A stretch of DNA of 64,000 bases from Streptomyces sp. LUP30 (GCF_001746365.1 NZ_MJAJ01000007.1:105347-169346); one strand, 5' to 3'. Shown: positions 34,616 to 45,071, counted from the first letter of the stretch. Translations and numbers: made by a program. Notes: a model not told the origin generated them from the letters alone.

Positions 34616-35986
34616 GTGACCGAGACTACGCAGACGCACCCTGTGCACCCGGACGGACCGGACGGGCCGGACGACTCCTACGAGCCCCTCCGGCCGCGCA
34701 GCCCGGAGTTCCGGGCGGCCGCGGAAGCCCTGCGCGGCCTGCGACAGGACCTGTTCCACGACGCCTTCGCCTACCGCCCGCTGCCCCGCAAGGAGCCCGC
34801 GGGACGCCTCCTGCGCAGGCTGAAGGGCCGCAAGCGGGAGTACGCGGCCTGGTCCCGGCAGGCGATGGTCGGGGCGGCCGGCGCCCTGGCGATGCTGATC
34901 GCCTGGGTCGACGACCAGGGGGGCGGCGTGGGGCTCCTGACCGGCCTGCTCGCTCTGATCCCGGTGCTGCTCACGCTGGTGCGGCCGGTGGGCGCGTTCT
35001 GGCTGTCGCTCGCGGCGACCACGATCACCGCGGTCGTCGGCACCACGTACAGCGAGTGGCCCTGGCTGCCGAGCAGCTTCGTCACCCACCTGATCGTCCT
35101 GACGGTGGTCGCGATACGGACCCGCCCGCGCACGGCGGCGTGGATGTGGTTGCTGACGGCGGCGTACGGCTTCGTCGCCGAGACCGTGTTCAGTTGGGAC
35201 CACGACTACACGAACACCGCCCCGATGCTGGTCTTCTCCGCGATCCTCCTCCTCGCCGTCACGGTCTGGCACATCCGCCGGCAGGCGGAGGAGGAGGTCA
35301 CGGCCCAGCAGACGGTGACCGCGCACGAGCGTTCGCGGCGCACCCTGCTGGAGGAGCGGACCACGATCGCGCGCGAGCTGCACGACGTGGTCGCGCACCA
35401 CATGTCGGTGGTCGCGATCCAGGCGGAGGCCGCCCCCTACCGGGTGGAGAACCCTCCGCCCGAGCTGGAGAAGGCCTTCGTCACGATCCGGGAGAACGCG
35501 GTGGCGGCCCTCACGGAGCTTCGCCGGGTCCTGGGCGTGGTCCGCGCCGAGGACTACGAGGTCCCCGACGCCCCGCAGCCCACGCTCGCCGAACTGGACG
35601 GGCTCCTCGCCAATGTGCGGGAGACGGGCCTGGACGTGGAGAAGACGGTCACGGGAGCCGTGCGCGAGCTGCCCCAGGGCGTGGAGCTGTCGGCGTACCG
35701 GATCGTCCAGGAGGCGCTGAGCAACACCCTGCGCCATGCGCCCGGTGCGAGCGCCCGCGTGGAGATCGGCTATGTGCTGGGTGGTCTGGGGCTGCGGATA
35801 GTCAACGGCGCCCCGCCGAACCCGACGCTGATCAAGCCCTCGCCGGGGGCCGGTCACGGCGTCACGGGGATGCGGGAGCGGGTCACGATGCTGAACGGTG
35901 GGATGACGGCGGAGCCGACGCCGGACGGCGGTTACGAGGTGACGGTGTTCCTGCCGGTGCCCGCCCCGAGCGAGAGTGGAACATGA
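34616..35986 (+). CDS. NarL-type sensor histidine kinase (second system)
   Basis: A 456-aa paralogue of the kinase at 32345. After a cytoplasmic N-terminus (about 1-75) come four to five membrane helices (about 80-215), a HisKA_3 domain with TIARELHDVVAHHMSVVAI and an HATPase with AYRIVQEALSNTLRHAP and GHGVTGMRERVTML. No ribosome site precedes GTG 34616 (or TTG 34610), so a leaderless transcript is plausible, with CATACCGTTTTG as a -10 region. It lacks the His-rich tail of the first kinase. Stop and next start overlap by ATGA. Confidence 0.92.
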   Translation: MTETTQTHPVHPDGPDGPDDSYEPLRPRSPEFRAAAEALRGLRQDLFHDAFAYRPLPRKEPAGRLLRRLKGRKREYAAWSRQAMVGAAGALAMLIAWVDDQGGGVGLLTGLLALIPVLLTLVRPVGAFWLSLAATTITAVVGTTYSEWPWLPSSFVTHLIVLTVVAIRTRPRTAAWMWLLTAAYGFVAETVFSWDHDYTNTAPMLVFSAILLLAVTVWHIRRQAEEEVTAQQTVTAHERSRRTLLEERTTIARELHDVVAHHMSVVAIQAEAAPYRVENPPPELEKAFVTIRENAVAALTELRRVLGVVRAEDYEVPDAPQPTLAELDGLLANVRETGLDVEKTVTGAVRELPQGVELSAYRIVQEALSNTLRHAPGASARVEIGYVLGGLGLRIVNGAPPNPTLIKPSPGAGHGVTGMRERVTMLNGGMTAEPTPDGGYEVTVFLPVPAPSESGT

Positions 35987-36648
35987 CGATCCGAGTACTG
36001 GTCGCCGACGACCAGATGATGGTGCGCGAGGGCTTCTCGGTCCTGCTGAACGCGATGCCTGGCATCGAGGTGGTGGGCGAGGCGGTCAACGGCCGGGAGG
36101 CGGTGGACCGCGTCCGTGAGCTGTCTCCCGACGTGGTCCTGATGGACATCCGCATGCCGGAGCTGAACGGCATCGAGGCGACGAGGGAGATCGTGGCGGC
36201 GGACGGATCGGCGAAGGTCCTGGTCCTGACCACCTTCGATCTGGACGAGTACGTCTACCAGGCGCTTCGCGCGGGAGCCTCGGGCTTCCTGCTGAAGGAC
36301 GCGTCGGCTCGCCAACTGGCCGACGGGGTGAGGGTGGTGGCTTCGGGGGAGGCGTTGCTGGCCCCGTCCGTCACCAGGCGGCTGATCACGGAGTTCTCGA
36401 AGCTCTCCGAGGCGCCGCGGCTGTCGGCGACGGCCCAGGCGGCGTACGGAGACCTCACCGAACGGGAGACGGAGGTGCTGGTCCTGATCGCGCAGGGGCT
36501 GTCCAACGCGGAGATAGCCGAGCGGCTGGTGGTGGCGGAGTCGACCATCAAGACGCATGTGAGCAGGATCCTGGTGAAACTGGGCCTGCGTGACCGCACC
36601 CAGGCCGCGGTGTTCGCGTACGAGGCGCGGCTCGTGACGCCGGGCTAG
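35983..36648 (+). CDS. NarL/FixJ-family response regulator (second system)
   Basis: A 221-aa regulator: receiver (about 1-122) with phospho-Asp in DVVLMDIRMPELNG, Lys in FLLKDASARQLAD, and LuxR-type HTH (about 152-212) with LTERETEVLVLIAQGLSNAE and STIKTHVSRILVKLGLRDRT. It shares most residues with the regulator at 33826. It is coupled to its kinase. The stimulus is unknown; LiaRS- or DesKR-like envelope sensing is one possibility, from kinase architecture alone. Confidence 0.95.
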   Translation: MTIRVLVADDQMMVREGFSVLLNAMPGIEVVGEAVNGREAVDRVRELSPDVVLMDIRMPELNGIEATREIVAADGSAKVLVLTTFDLDEYVYQALRAGASGFLLKDASARQLADGVRVVASGEALLAPSVTRRLITEFSKLSEAPRLSATAQAAYGDLTERETEVLVLIAQGLSNAEIAERLVVAESTIKTHVSRILVKLGLRDRTQAAVFAYEARLVTPG

Positions 36649-36779
36649 GGCCGGCACGCCACGGCTCGCGGCCGCCGTGCCACCGACGTCCGTGCGCACG
36701 ACGCTCGCTGGGCGCGTCGTGGCCGGGTGAGGTCCGCGGGCGGCTCGGACACCGAGGAGCGTGACGCCGGACCGGGACG

Positions 36780-37301
36780 TCAGGTCAGGACCAGCCAGCG
36801 GCGGCCGTCGATCAGCTCGCGTGCCGCGTCGAGGTGGCCGGCGTGACACGCGGTCTCGGTGATGACATGCAGCAGGACGCCGCGCAGGGTGTGCAGATGC
36901 GGTTCCCCGAACAGGTCGTGGGGCCACCAGGCCGGAGCGGCGTCGGCCGGGGTGGAGGTGATGACGGAATCGGCGAGTTCCGCCTCCCGCCGGTACAGGT
37001 CGAGCACGTCGACGGCCGGCACGTCAGGGGCCACCTTCCAGGCTTCGTCGCCGCTCGTCAGGCCGCTGATGACCTCCTCGTCCCCGGCGACGACGGCGCG
37101 GAACCAGAAGCGCTCCACATCCAGAGCGAGGTGCTGGACCATGCCCAGGCAGTGCCATCCGGACGGCAGGACGGGCCGTCGCAGATCCTTCGGGTCGAGC
37201 CCGTCGAGGATGCCGAGAACGTGGCGCCGCTGTCCGTGCAGAACCCGGAGAAGCTCCCCGACCTCGCTGTCCGACGTTGTTCCGTTCGAATTATCGGTCA
37301 C
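36780..37301 (-). CDS. DinB/DUF664 family protein
   Basis: A 173-aa four-helix-bundle protein of the DinB superfamily. Three metal-binding His are suggested by GWHCLGMVQHLALDVERFW and the C-terminal LLHVITETACHAGHLDAARE. Members include bacillithiol- or mycothiol-dependent transferases, but most have no known role. The start is uncertain: GTG 37301 or 37307, neither with a strong ribosome site. It stands alone between the second two-component system and the divergent P450. Confidence 0.8.
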   Translation of the reverse strand: MTDNSNGTTSDSEVGELLRVLHGQRRHVLGILDGLDPKDLRRPVLPSGWHCLGMVQHLALDVERFWFRAVVAGDEEVISGLTSGDEAWKVAPDVPAVDVLDLYRREAELADSVITSTPADAAPAWWPHDLFGEPHLHTLRGVLLHVITETACHAGHLDAARELIDGRRWLVLT

Positions 37302-37476
37302 GGCCACCCAGGATGCCCGAATCCTCGCGGCCACGCAGGGAGTCACCCGATGTCCGTGAACATGCGGCCGACCGACGGCCGGTGGAACCGTGAGGCGGCC
37401 GGCCACCGGAGGTACGCGGGCCGGTGCCGAGCAGTACCCCCTGGTCAGCAGGCCGTCCAGCGGTTAGCGTCCGCTC

Positions 37477-38694
37477 ATGGCAGCAGTCGACGACCTCTCC
37501 TTCGATCCCTGGGACCCGGCATTCGTGTCGGACCCGTATCCGGCGTACGCCGAGCTGCGGGAGCGGGGGCGGGTGATCTACTTCGAGCCGACCCGCCAGT
37601 GGCTGGTGCCGCGACATGCGGACGTCTCGGCGCTGCTGCGGGACCGGCGGCTGGGGCGGACATATCAACACCGCTTCACGCACGAGGACTTCGGGCGGAC
37701 GGAGCCGCCGCCCGAGCAGGAGCCGTTCCACACGCTCAACGATCACGGGATGCTCGATCTGGAGCCGCCGGACCACACACGGATCCGCCGGCTCGTGTCC
37801 AAGGCGTTCACCCCGCGCACGGTGGAGCGGCTGAAGCCGTACGTCCGGCGGCTGGCCGGAGAGCTGGTGGACCGGCTGGTGCGGGAGGGCGGGGGCGATC
37901 TGCTGCACGACGTCGCCGAGCCGCTGCCCGTCGCCGTGATCGCGGAGATGCTCGGGATCCCGGAGGCGGACCGGGCGCCGCTCAGGCCCTGGTCGGCGGA
38001 CATCTGCGGGATGTACGAGCTGAACCCGTCGGAACAGACCGCGGCGAAGGCCGTGCGGGCCTCCGTCGAGTTCTCCGACTACCTGCGGGAGCTGATCGCC
38101 GAGCGGCGCAAGGAGCCGGGGGAGGACCTGATGTCGGGCCTGATCGCCGCGCACGACGAGGGCGACCGGCTGACCGAGCAGGAGCTGATCTCGACGGCCG
38201 TGCTGCTGCTGAACGCCGGTCACGAGGCGACCGTCAACGCCACGGTCAACGGCTGGTGGACGCTCTTCCGGCACCCGGAGCAGCTGGCGGCGCTGCGGGC
38301 GGACCACTCGCTCGTCCCCTCCGCGGTCGAGGAGCTGATGCGGTACGACACCCCGCTGCAGCTCTTCGAGCGGTGGGTGCTCGACGACATCGAGATCGAC
38401 GGGACCGTCGTGCCCCGGGGGGCCGAGATCGCGATGCTCTTCGGCTCGGCGAACCACGATCCCGCCGTCTTCGCCGAGCCGGACCGGCTCGACCTCGCCC
38501 GCGCCGACAACCCGCACATCTCGTTCAGCGCGGGCATCCACTACTGCATCGGCGCGCCTCTGGCCCGGATCGAGCTCGCGGCCTCCATGACGGCCCTGCT
38601 GGAGCGGGCCCCGACCCTCTCCCTCGCCGCCGAGCCGCGGCGCAAGCCGGCCTTCGTGATCCGGGGGCTGGAGGGCCTCAGCGTGACCGTCTGA
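37477..38694 (+). CDS. Cytochrome P450 (CYP107-like)
   Basis: A 405-aa soluble bacterial P450. The I-helix motif is LNAGHEATVNAT (oxygen-activating Thr), the K-helix ExxR is EELMR, and the heme loop is FSAGIHYCIGAPLAR with axial Cys at about 357. The first position of the loop keeps Phe, but the usual Gly after it is Ser. It resembles CYP107 enzymes; S. coelicolor has CYP107U1 near this position as I recall, so it may be the orthologue. No ferredoxin gene is adjacent, so electrons must come from elsewhere. The substrate is unknown. Confidence 0.93.
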   Translation: MAAVDDLSFDPWDPAFVSDPYPAYAELRERGRVIYFEPTRQWLVPRHADVSALLRDRRLGRTYQHRFTHEDFGRTEPPPEQEPFHTLNDHGMLDLEPPDHTRIRRLVSKAFTPRTVERLKPYVRRLAGELVDRLVREGGGDLLHDVAEPLPVAVIAEMLGIPEADRAPLRPWSADICGMYELNPSEQTAAKAVRASVEFSDYLRELIAERRKEPGEDLMSGLIAAHDEGDRLTEQELISTAVLLLNAGHEATVNATVNGWWTLFRHPEQLAALRADHSLVPSAVEELMRYDTPLQLFERWVLDDIEIDGTVVPRGAEIAMLFGSANHDPAVFAEPDRLDLARADNPHISFSAGIHYCIGAPLARIELAASMTALLERAPTLSLAAEPRRKPAFVIRGLEGLSVTV

Positions 38695-38855
38695 AGCGCG
38701 CTCGGCCGACACCGTGAGGCCGACACCACCAGGCCCGCGCCTCGGCCCAGCGCCGCAGTCCCCGCGCGGGCCCGCCGCAGTCCCCGCGCGGGCCTGTCGC
38801 GGGCCCCCGCGTGGCCGCGGTTCCCGCGGCGGCTGTCCCGGCCTCGTTCCGGGGG

Positions 38856-40427
38856 CTAGGACGAGGTCATGTCCCGGCGTCGCAGTCCCGCCAGCCCGGC
38901 GGCCACCAGCAGCGCCGCTGCGCACAGGAGCGTCAGCACCGGCGTCCACCGCATCTCCGCGCCCGGCAGCTTGGGCAGGTGGCCGAACGGGGACAGGTCC
39001 AGGACCGTCTGCGGGGCGTCGAGGGCGGGGCCGATCCAGCCGATGAGCAGGAACGCGCCCGCCACTCCCCAGGCGGCCGGGGCCAGACGCGGGACGGTTC
39101 CGTAGAGCAGGACCGTCAGGCCGCCGACCAGCCACACCGCCGGCAGCTGCACCAGACAGGCGGCCAGGATCGGCCCGCCGTCCCTGCCGTAGCCCGCCGC
39201 GAAGCCGAGGCCTGCCAGGAGCATGATCAGCGCCGCGCCGCCGAAGGCGATCGTCAGATGCCCGGCGGCCCAGCGCAGCCGGCCGACCGTGTTCGCCAGC
39301 ACCGGTTCCGCGCGCCCGGAGGTCTCCTCGCCGTGCAGGCGCAGGACGGACGCGACGACGTACAGGGCCGCGATCATGCCCAGCATGCCGATCATCGAGG
39401 CGAGGAAGGCGTCCGTCAGCCCCGACCGGCCGCCCATCCGCTCGAAGATCTCGCGGGCCCTGTCGTTGTCGCCGACCAGGTCCGCCGCGCCCTCCGTCAG
39501 GCCGCCGTACACCACCCCCGCGAGGAAGAAGCCGGCGCTCCAGCCCAGCACGGCGCCCCGTTGCAGCCGCCAGGACAGGGCGGCGGCCGTGCCCAGGCGT
39601 CCGGCCGCCGGGCCCGGCCGGGTCGGCAGGAAGCTCATGCCCACGTCCCGGCGGCCGGCGAGCCCGTACGCCAGCGCGCCCTGCGCCGCGATCGCGGCCG
39701 CGAGCAGCGACAGCACCCACCACCGTTCGTCCGCGAACGCCCGCAGGTTCTCCAGCCAGCCGAGCGGGGACAGCCAGGTCAGCGGCGACGAGCCGTCGTC
39801 CGCCGACGAGTCGCCCGCGGCCCGCAGCACGAAGGCCGCGCCCAGCACCGCCGACGTCAGGCCACGGGCCAGCCGCGCGCTCTCCGTGAGCTGTGCCGCC
39901 AGGGCGGCCGTCGTGGCGAACAGCATGCCCACCCCGGCGAGACCGAGGCCGAACGCCGCCGCTCCCGCCGCTCCCCGGCCGGCCAGGCCCGCCGTGACCA
40001 GCAGGGCGAGCACGGTGTTCGCGACCCCGGCGGCCAGCAGCGCCGCCGTCAGCGAGGCCCGCCGGCCGACCATGCCGGACGCGATCAGGTCCTGACGGCC
40101 GCTCTCCTCCTCGTCACGGGTGTGCCGTACGACGATCAGCAGGCTGGTCACGGCGGCCAGCGCGGCCGCGTAGACGCCCACGCGCCAGGCGCTGAGCGCG
40201 CCGAGCGAGTCGCCGAAGACCGGGCCGATCAGGGCCCGCAGGGAGGAGTTGGTCTCCACCTGCCGCAGCAGGTCGGCGCGGTCGGCCGGGGTGTCGTAGA
40301 GGCCCTCGAGGGTGGTCGGCATGGACAGCACCATCAGGGTGTTGACGGCCACCCAGACGGGGATCAGCACACGGTCGCGGCGCAGCGCGAAGCGCAGGAG
40401 CGGGCCGGTGCCCGCGAGGGCGGTCAT
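38856..40427 (-). CDS. ABC exporter permease subunit
   Basis: A 523-aa membrane protein with about twelve hydrophobic helices in two similar halves, typical of drug or antibiotic ABC-2-type exporter permeases in actinobacteria ([60 protein letters not shown]). The EETSGR and EESGRQD motifs mark the cytoplasmic coupling segments of each half. It overlaps the ATP-binding subunit by ATGA. Together with that subunit it exports an unknown compound. Confidence 0.9.
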   Translation of the reverse strand: MTALAGTGPLLRFALRRDRVLIPVWVAVNTLMVLSMPTTLEGLYDTPADRADLLRQVETNSSLRALIGPVFGDSLGALSAWRVGVYAAALAAVTSLLIVVRHTRDEEESGRQDLIASGMVGRRASLTAALLAAGVANTVLALLVTAGLAGRGAAGAAAFGLGLAGVGMLFATTAALAAQLTESARLARGLTSAVLGAAFVLRAAGDSSADDGSSPLTWLSPLGWLENLRAFADERWWVLSLLAAAIAAQGALAYGLAGRRDVGMSFLPTRPGPAAGRLGTAAALSWRLQRGAVLGWSAGFFLAGVVYGGLTEGAADLVGDNDRAREIFERMGGRSGLTDAFLASMIGMLGMIAALYVVASVLRLHGEETSGRAEPVLANTVGRLRWAAGHLTIAFGGAALIMLLAGLGFAAGYGRDGGPILAACLVQLPAVWLVGGLTVLLYGTVPRLAPAAWGVAGAFLLIGWIGPALDAPQTVLDLSPFGHLPKLPGAEMRWTPVLTLLCAAALLVAAGLAGLRRRDMTSS

Positions 40428-41314
40428 GCCGGCGTCTCCTGGTAGTGGCGCAGGAAGAGTTCCTCCAGGGTCGGCGGCGTCGACGTCAGCGAGCGCACCC
40501 CCGACTCGGTCAACGAGCGCAGCACGCCGTCGAGTCGGTCGGCGTCGACCTGCAACCGCACCCGGTTTCCCCGGACGTCGAGACCGTGCACGCCGGGGAG
40601 GCCGGCCAGTCCGTCGGGTGGGCCCGCGAGTTCGGCCGAGACGCTGGTCCTCGTCAGATGGCGCAGGTCGGCCAGCGAGCCCGTCTCGACGGTGCGGCCC
40701 TTGCGGACGATGCTGACGCGGTCGCACAACTCCTCGACCTCGCTGAGGATGTGGGAGGACAGCAGGACCGTTCGGCCCCTGTCGCGCTCCTCCTCCACGC
40801 AGCGCTGGAAGACCGCCTCCATCAGCGGGTCCAGGCCCGAGGTCGGTTCGTCGAGGATGAGGAGGTCGACGTCCGAGGCGAACGCGGCGACCAGGGCGAC
40901 CTTCTGGCGGTTGCCCTTGGAGTAGGTGCGGCCCTTCTTGGTGGGGTCGAGTTCGTAGCGGTCGATCAGGTCGGCCCGGCGGGCCGCGTCCAGGCCGCCG
41001 CGCAGCCGGCCGTACAGGTCGATGACCTCGCCGCCGGAGAGGTTGCGCCAGAGGGTCACGTCGCCCGGCACGTACGCGATGCGGCGGTGCGCCTCGACCG
41101 CGTCGGCCCACGGGTCGAGGCCGAGGACCCGGGCCGTGCCCGCGTCGGCGCGCAGCAGGCCGAGCAGGACCCGGATGGCGGTGGACTTGCCGGCTCCGTT
41201 GGGGCCGAGGAAGCCGTGCACCTCACCGGTCTCGACCTGCAGGTCGAGACCGGTGAGGGCGTGGGTGCGCCCGAAGGACTTGTGCAGTCCGGACACGGAG
41301 ATGGCCTTCGTCAT
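40424..41314 (-). CDS. ABC exporter ATP-binding subunit
   Basis: A 296-aa nucleotide-binding protein. Walker [10 protein letters not shown] at about 37-45, a signature read as [12 protein letters not shown] (variant of LSGGQ), Walker [16 protein letters not shown] and the switch His in [13 protein letters not shown] are all present. The C-terminal domain ends in [11 protein letters not shown], usual for the drug-export (DrrA-like) branch. Divergent from a MarR-family regulator with 73 bp between the starts, the usual arrangement for a drug- or signal-inducible exporter. Confidence 0.93.
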   Translation of the reverse strand: MTKAISVSGLHKSFGRTHALTGLDLQVETGEVHGFLGPNGAGKSTAIRVLLGLLRADAGTARVLGLDPWADAVEAHRRIAYVPGDVTLWRNLSGGEVIDLYGRLRGGLDAARRADLIDRYELDPTKKGRTYSKGNRQKVALVAAFASDVDLLILDEPTSGLDPLMEAVFQRCVEEERDRGRTVLLSSHILSEVEELCDRVSIVRKGRTVETGSLADLRHLTRTSVSAELAGPPDGLAGLPGVHGLDVRGNRVRLQVDADRLDGVLRSLTESGVRSLTSTPPTLEELFLRHYQETPA

Positions 41315-41329
41315 GCTCCAGAACGTACG

Positions 41330-41351
41330 CTTCTTTCAGAAAGTTGTGAAG
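41330..41351. promoter_or_regulatory. Palindromic operator between exporter and MarR regulator
   Basis: CTTTC-A-GAAAG (41333-41343) lies inside a looser CTTC...GAAG frame (41330-41351), in the 73-bp divergent promoter region. It is the most likely MarR binding site. Confidence 0.5.
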
Positions 41352-41387
41352 ATACGGAAGCCAGTGAAGCATCGATAGGATGGCCCC

Positions 41388-41909
41388 ATGACGGATTCAG
41401 CGGGTGAGGGACCGGACACGCGGGACGCCGAGGCCGTGTCCCGGTTCGTGGAGTCCTTCGCGGCGCAGCTCGTCGAGGCCGGGATGCAGCGCATGCCGGC
41501 CCGGGTCTTCACCGCGCTCCTCGCCTCGGACCAAGGCGCCATGTCCTCCGCCGAGCTGGGCGAGCAGCTGCGGATCAGTCCCGCCGCGGTGTCCGGTGCG
41601 GTGCGCTACCTGTCCCAGCAGCACATGGTCTCGCGGGAGCGCGAGCCCGGCTCCCGGCGCGAGCGCTACCGGGTGCACAGCGACCAGTGGTACGAGGCCC
41701 TCACCAACCGCGAGGCCGTCCTCAAGCGGTGGGGGGCTGCGCTGCGCGAGGGCGTCGCCGGTCTCGGCGACGACACCCCGGCCGGACGCCGTCTGGCCGA
41801 GACGCTCGCGTTCTTCGAGTTCGTCGACGGTGAGATCGCGGCCATGATGGAACGCTGGCGGGTCCACCGTGAGCAGCTCTTCGGAGACCGCTCCTCCCGG
41901 CGCCCCTAG
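41388..41909 (+). CDS. MarR-family regulator (GbsR-like)
   Basis: A 173-aa winged-helix regulator. The wHTH lies at about 35-105 (ARVFTALLASDQGAMSSAEL, LRISPAAVSGAVRYLSQQHMVSREREPGSRRERYRV), followed by a C-terminal helical dimerisation region. It probably represses the divergent ABC exporter genes and itself through the palindrome between them. The inducing ligand is unknown. ATG 41388. Confidence 0.9.
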   Translation: MTDSAGEGPDTRDAEAVSRFVESFAAQLVEAGMQRMPARVFTALLASDQGAMSSAELGEQLRISPAAVSGAVRYLSQQHMVSREREPGSRRERYRVHSDQWYEALTNREAVLKRWGAALREGVAGLGDDTPAGRRLAETLAFFEFVDGEIAAMMERWRVHREQLFGDRSSRRP

Positions 41910-41931
41910 CGCGGGCCGGAGGGCCGGCCCG

Positions 41932-42348
41932 TCAGCGGGGCATCGCGCGCTGGAGCGCCAGGACCCGGGCGCGCAGTCGGGCGGGCCGGTCCGGGTCGGC
42001 CGGCAGCAGCGCCTGCACCGCCATGAACCCGTCGAGCGTGGGCGGCGGGCCGGGCACGCGCACGTCGAGACCGATCCGCTCGGCGAGCGCCAGCACCGTG
42101 GCGAGGAACCCCTCGGACAGGGCGTCGACGATCGCGTGGGCGGTCCGGCCGTGTCGCTCCAGCAGGCCGTGCACGAACGCCTCGAAGACGGACACGTCGA
42201 TCGCGCACTCGTCGTTGCACATCGGGCCGAATCCCGACGGCAGTCCCAGCCACCCCTCGTACACCCGCACATGCGCCAGGAACAGCTCGGACGCCCGCGT
42301 CGCCGGATTCCACACCGACTCCCCGTCCACCTCGTAGTACTGGCTCAT
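41932..42348 (-). CDS. Small conserved Streptomyces protein (DUF6086-like)
   Basis: A 138-aa protein, largely helical, with no motif that indicates catalysis. MSQYYEVDGESVWNPATRAS at the N-terminus and GFGPMCNDECAIDVSVFEAF in the middle resemble the DUF6086 family as I recall it. No signal peptide or membrane helix. Convergent with the MarR gene, 22 bp apart. The function is unknown. Confidence 0.65.
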   Translation of the reverse strand: MSQYYEVDGESVWNPATRASELFLAHVRVYEGWLGLPSGFGPMCNDECAIDVSVFEAFVHGLLERHGRTAHAIVDALSEGFLATVLALAERIGLDVRVPGPPPTLDGFMAVQALLPADPDRPARLRARVLALQRAMPR

Positions 42349-42427
42349 CGTGGCCCCGCTCCTTCGTGCTCGCCGAACGCGCAGCGTAGCCGGAGCCGCC
42401 CGGTCGGCGCCCCCGGATCACGCGCCG

Positions 42428-43534
42428 TCACCGGCCCGGCAGCATCAGGCCCAGCGCGCCCTCCCGCACCGTCCACGTCCGCCGCCGCACCGGACCGGCG
42501 ATCGCCGCGTCCGCCCGGTAGCGGAAGTCCGCGCCCGAGACCGTCACCGTGCGCCCCCGGGCCAGCAGCGGTGTCGCCTCCGCGCCCAGGGACAGCGGCC
42601 GCACCTCCACCGTCACCATGCCGGAGGCGCCCGTTCCCGGGATCACCGACACCGCCTCGACGGGCTGGTCGAGGTCGATCAGCGTCACCCCGTCGACCTC
42701 GATCCGCAGCCGGGCCGGTCCCGGCGGCGCGGGGACGGCGGAGAGCCGGGACGGCCGGGAGGGCACCAGGGTCCGGACGAGGGACTGGCACGTGCGCAGC
42801 CACGGCCGGCCGGAATCCGCCCCGCCCCCGCCGTCCCCCCGCAGGCCTCCTGCGCCCCGTGAATCCTCCGCCTCCGGCGAATTCCTCGAGCCGCGCGGCC
42901 CGCCCGACCCCCACGTGCCGTGCAGCCCCCATCCTCCGTGCAGCCCCCACGCACCGTGCAGCCGCTGGTCGTTCCGCGCTGCTCGGGGGGACTCGGAGTC
43001 GCGCGCGTCATGTGCGTCGCGGGAGTCATGTGCGTCGCGGGGGTCCCGGGGGTCCAGGGGGTCCCGGGAACTCTCGGGGGCCTGTGGAGCGAGCGGGAGG
43101 GGCGGTATGCGCAGCGCCCCCAGCACGATGCCGTCGCTGTCGTCCACCAGCAGGTCCAGCCGCCGCTCGGCTCCGTCCAGGACGGCCCGGGCCGCCGCCA
43201 CCGCCCCGGTGGGCACCCCCAGGGCGTGCGCGACGCCCAGCGAGCCGCCCACCGGCACCACCGACAGCACACAGGCGGCCAGCGCCCGCTGCCGGTGCAG
43301 CAGGGCCACCGCCCGGGTCAGCGCACGGTCGTCCCCGATCACCACCGGCCGCCGGGAGCCCCGTCGCGCCAGCGCCCGGGCGAATTCCTCCGGACCGTCC
43401 GGCAGACACACCTTGGTGCCCGCCGCACCCGCGCTGAGCACGTCTTTCGCGATCCGAACGGACTCCCCGTCCATACGCCGGGCGACCGGATCGATGATCA
43501 CCAGCAGCTGTTCGGACGTCGGAGAAGTCGCCAC
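42428..43534 (-). CDS. Degenerate diacylglycerol-kinase-like protein with repeat insert
   Basis: A 368-aa protein. The N-terminal part (about 5-135) resembles the DAGK catalytic domain ([35 protein letters not shown]), but the ATP-binding GGDGT motif reads IGDDR, so activity is doubtful. A repeat-rich insert (about 160-240) includes [19 protein letters not shown] and [18 protein letters not shown], from 18-bp DNA repeats at about 42915-42962. The C-terminal beta-rich part resembles the second DAGK/LCB5 domain. It may be a lipid- or sugar-binding relic. GTG 43534. It is divergent from purA. Confidence 0.7.
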   Translation of the reverse strand: MATSPTSEQLLVIIDPVARRMDGESVRIAKDVLSAGAAGTKVCLPDGPEEFARALARRGSRRPVVIGDDRALTRAVALLHRQRALAACVLSVVPVGGSLGVAHALGVPTGAVAAARAVLDGAERRLDLLVDDSDGIVLGALRIPPLPLAPQAPESSRDPLDPRDPRDAHDSRDAHDARDSESPRAARNDQRLHGAWGLHGGWGLHGTWGSGGPRGSRNSPEAEDSRGAGGLRGDGGGGADSGRPWLRTCQSLVRTLVPSRPSRLSAVPAPPGPARLRIEVDGVTLIDLDQPVEAVSVIPGTGASGMVTVEVRPLSLGAEATPLLARGRTVTVSGADFRYRADAAIAGPVRRRTWTVREGALGLMLPGR

Positions 43535-43576
43535 CTCGGTCCTGCCTCGCTTCCTCGGGTAGCATCTTTGTGCAAG

Positions 43577-43604
43577 AGCCCCTTGCGCTATTGCGCCAGG
43601 GGCT
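43577..43604. terminator. Hairpin in purA leader region
   Basis: AGCCCCTTGCGC (43577-43588) pairs with GCGCCAGGGGCT (43593-43604) with one mismatch. It lies between divergent promoters, so it may be a leader structure for the DAGK-like gene or purA rather than a terminator. Confidence 0.4.
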
Positions 43605-43740
43605 TCGTCTATTCCGGGGCATCCGGGTCCGACGAGCGGCGGCCGACCACGGTCGCGGTGCGTGCGGTGCACGCGGTGGAACGATCCATCGCGTACACCT
43701 CTGGCCTTGGACATGCCCCACCCGGAAGGGGTGTACGCGC

Positions 43741-45024
43741 GTGCCCGCACTTGTGCTGCTCGGTGCTCAGTGGGGTGACGAAGGCAAGGGAAAGGCCACC
43801 GACCTTCTCGGTGGCTCGGTGGACTACGTAGTGCGTTACCAGGGCGGCAACAACGCCGGCCACACGGTCGTCGTCGGCGATCAGAAGTACGCACTCCACC
43901 TGCTCCCTTCCGGAATCCTGTCTCCCGGCTGCACGCCGGTCATCGGTAACGGTGTCGTCGTCGACCCGTCGGTCCTGCTCTCCGAGCTGAGCGGTCTGAA
44001 CGAGCGCGGCGTCGACACGTCGAAGCTGCTGATCAGCGGCAACGCGCACATCATCACGCCCTACAACGTGACTGTCGACAAGGTGACGGAACGCTTCCTC
44101 GGAAAGCGCAAGATCGGCACCACCGGCCGCGGGATCGGTCCGACTTATGCCGACAAGATCAACCGGGTCGGCATCCGGGTCCAGGACCTCTACGACGAGT
44201 CGATCCTCACCCAGAAGGTCGAGGCTGCCCTCGACGGCAAGAACCAGCTGCTGACCAAGCTGTACAACCGCCGCGCCATCGCCGTCGACCAGGTCGTCGA
44301 GGAACTGCTCGGGTACGCGGAGAAGCTCGCTCCGTACGTCACCGACACGGTCCTGGTCCTCAACCAGGCGCTGGAGCAGGACAAGGTCGTCCTCTTCGAG
44401 GGCGGACAGGGCACGCTCCTCGACATCGACCACGGCACGTACCCCTTCGTGACCTCGTCGAACCCGACCGCGGGCGGCGCCTGCACGGGCTCGGGCGTGG
44501 GTCCGACGAAGATCAGCCGGGTCATCGGCATCCTGAAGGCCTACACGACCCGCGTCGGCTCGGGCCCCTTCCCGACGGAGCTCTTCGACGCGGACGGCGA
44601 GGCGCTGCGCCGGATCGGCGGCGAGCGGGGCGTCACCACCGGCCGTGACCGCCGCTGCGGCTGGTTCGACGCCGTCATCGCCCGTTACGCGACCCGCGTC
44701 AACGGCCTGACGGACTTCTTCCTGACCAAGCTCGACGTCCTCACCGGCTGGGAGGAGATCCCGGTCTGCGTGGCGTACGAGATCGACGGCCGGCGCGTCG
44801 AGGAACTCCCGTACTCGCAGAGCGACTTCCACCACGCGAAGCCGGTCTACGAGACCCTGCCCGGCTGGTCCGAGGACATCACCAAGGCGAAGTCGTTCTC
44901 CGACCTGCCGAAGAACGCCCAGGCGTACGTGAAGGCGCTGGAGGAGATGTCCGGCGCCCCGATCTCCGCGATCGGCGTGGGCCCGGGCCGGGACGAGACG
45001 ATCGAGGTCAACTCGTTCCTGTAG
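43741..45024 (+). CDS. purA: Adenylosuccinate synthetase
   Basis: A 427-aa cytosolic enzyme joining IMP and aspartate with GTP to form adenylosuccinate, the first committed step to AMP. The GTP-binding loop [11 protein letters not shown] is at about 8-18 with catalytic Asp and His ([10 protein letters not shown] follows). [36 protein letters not shown] and [11 protein letters not shown] are all as expected, and [10 protein letters not shown] near the C-terminus binds IMP. The GTG start has GGAAGGGG upstream. Length is normal and no disruptions are seen. Confidence 0.98.
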   Translation: MPALVLLGAQWGDEGKGKATDLLGGSVDYVVRYQGGNNAGHTVVVGDQKYALHLLPSGILSPGCTPVIGNGVVVDPSVLLSELSGLNERGVDTSKLLISGNAHIITPYNVTVDKVTERFLGKRKIGTTGRGIGPTYADKINRVGIRVQDLYDESILTQKVEAALDGKNQLLTKLYNRRAIAVDQVVEELLGYAEKLAPYVTDTVLVLNQALEQDKVVLFEGGQGTLLDIDHGTYPFVTSSNPTAGGACTGSGVGPTKISRVIGILKAYTTRVGSGPFPTELFDADGEALRRIGGERGVTTGRDRRCGWFDAVIARYATRVNGLTDFFLTKLDVLTGWEEIPVCVAYEIDGRRVEELPYSQSDFHHAKPVYETLPGWSEDITKAKSFSDLPKNAQAYVKALEEMSGAPISAIGVGPGRDETIEVNSFL

Positions 45025-45071
45025 TCAGCCCCGGTGGCGGTACGTCGGCTCGGGCCGGTCTCGGACACCCT

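Noticed and set aside
38856..41111. 751-aa frame read as a fused ABC protein
   Set aside because: Only the part from 40427 onward reads as the permease; the upstream part is a shadow of the ATP-binding gene, which has its own frame and ATGA overlap.
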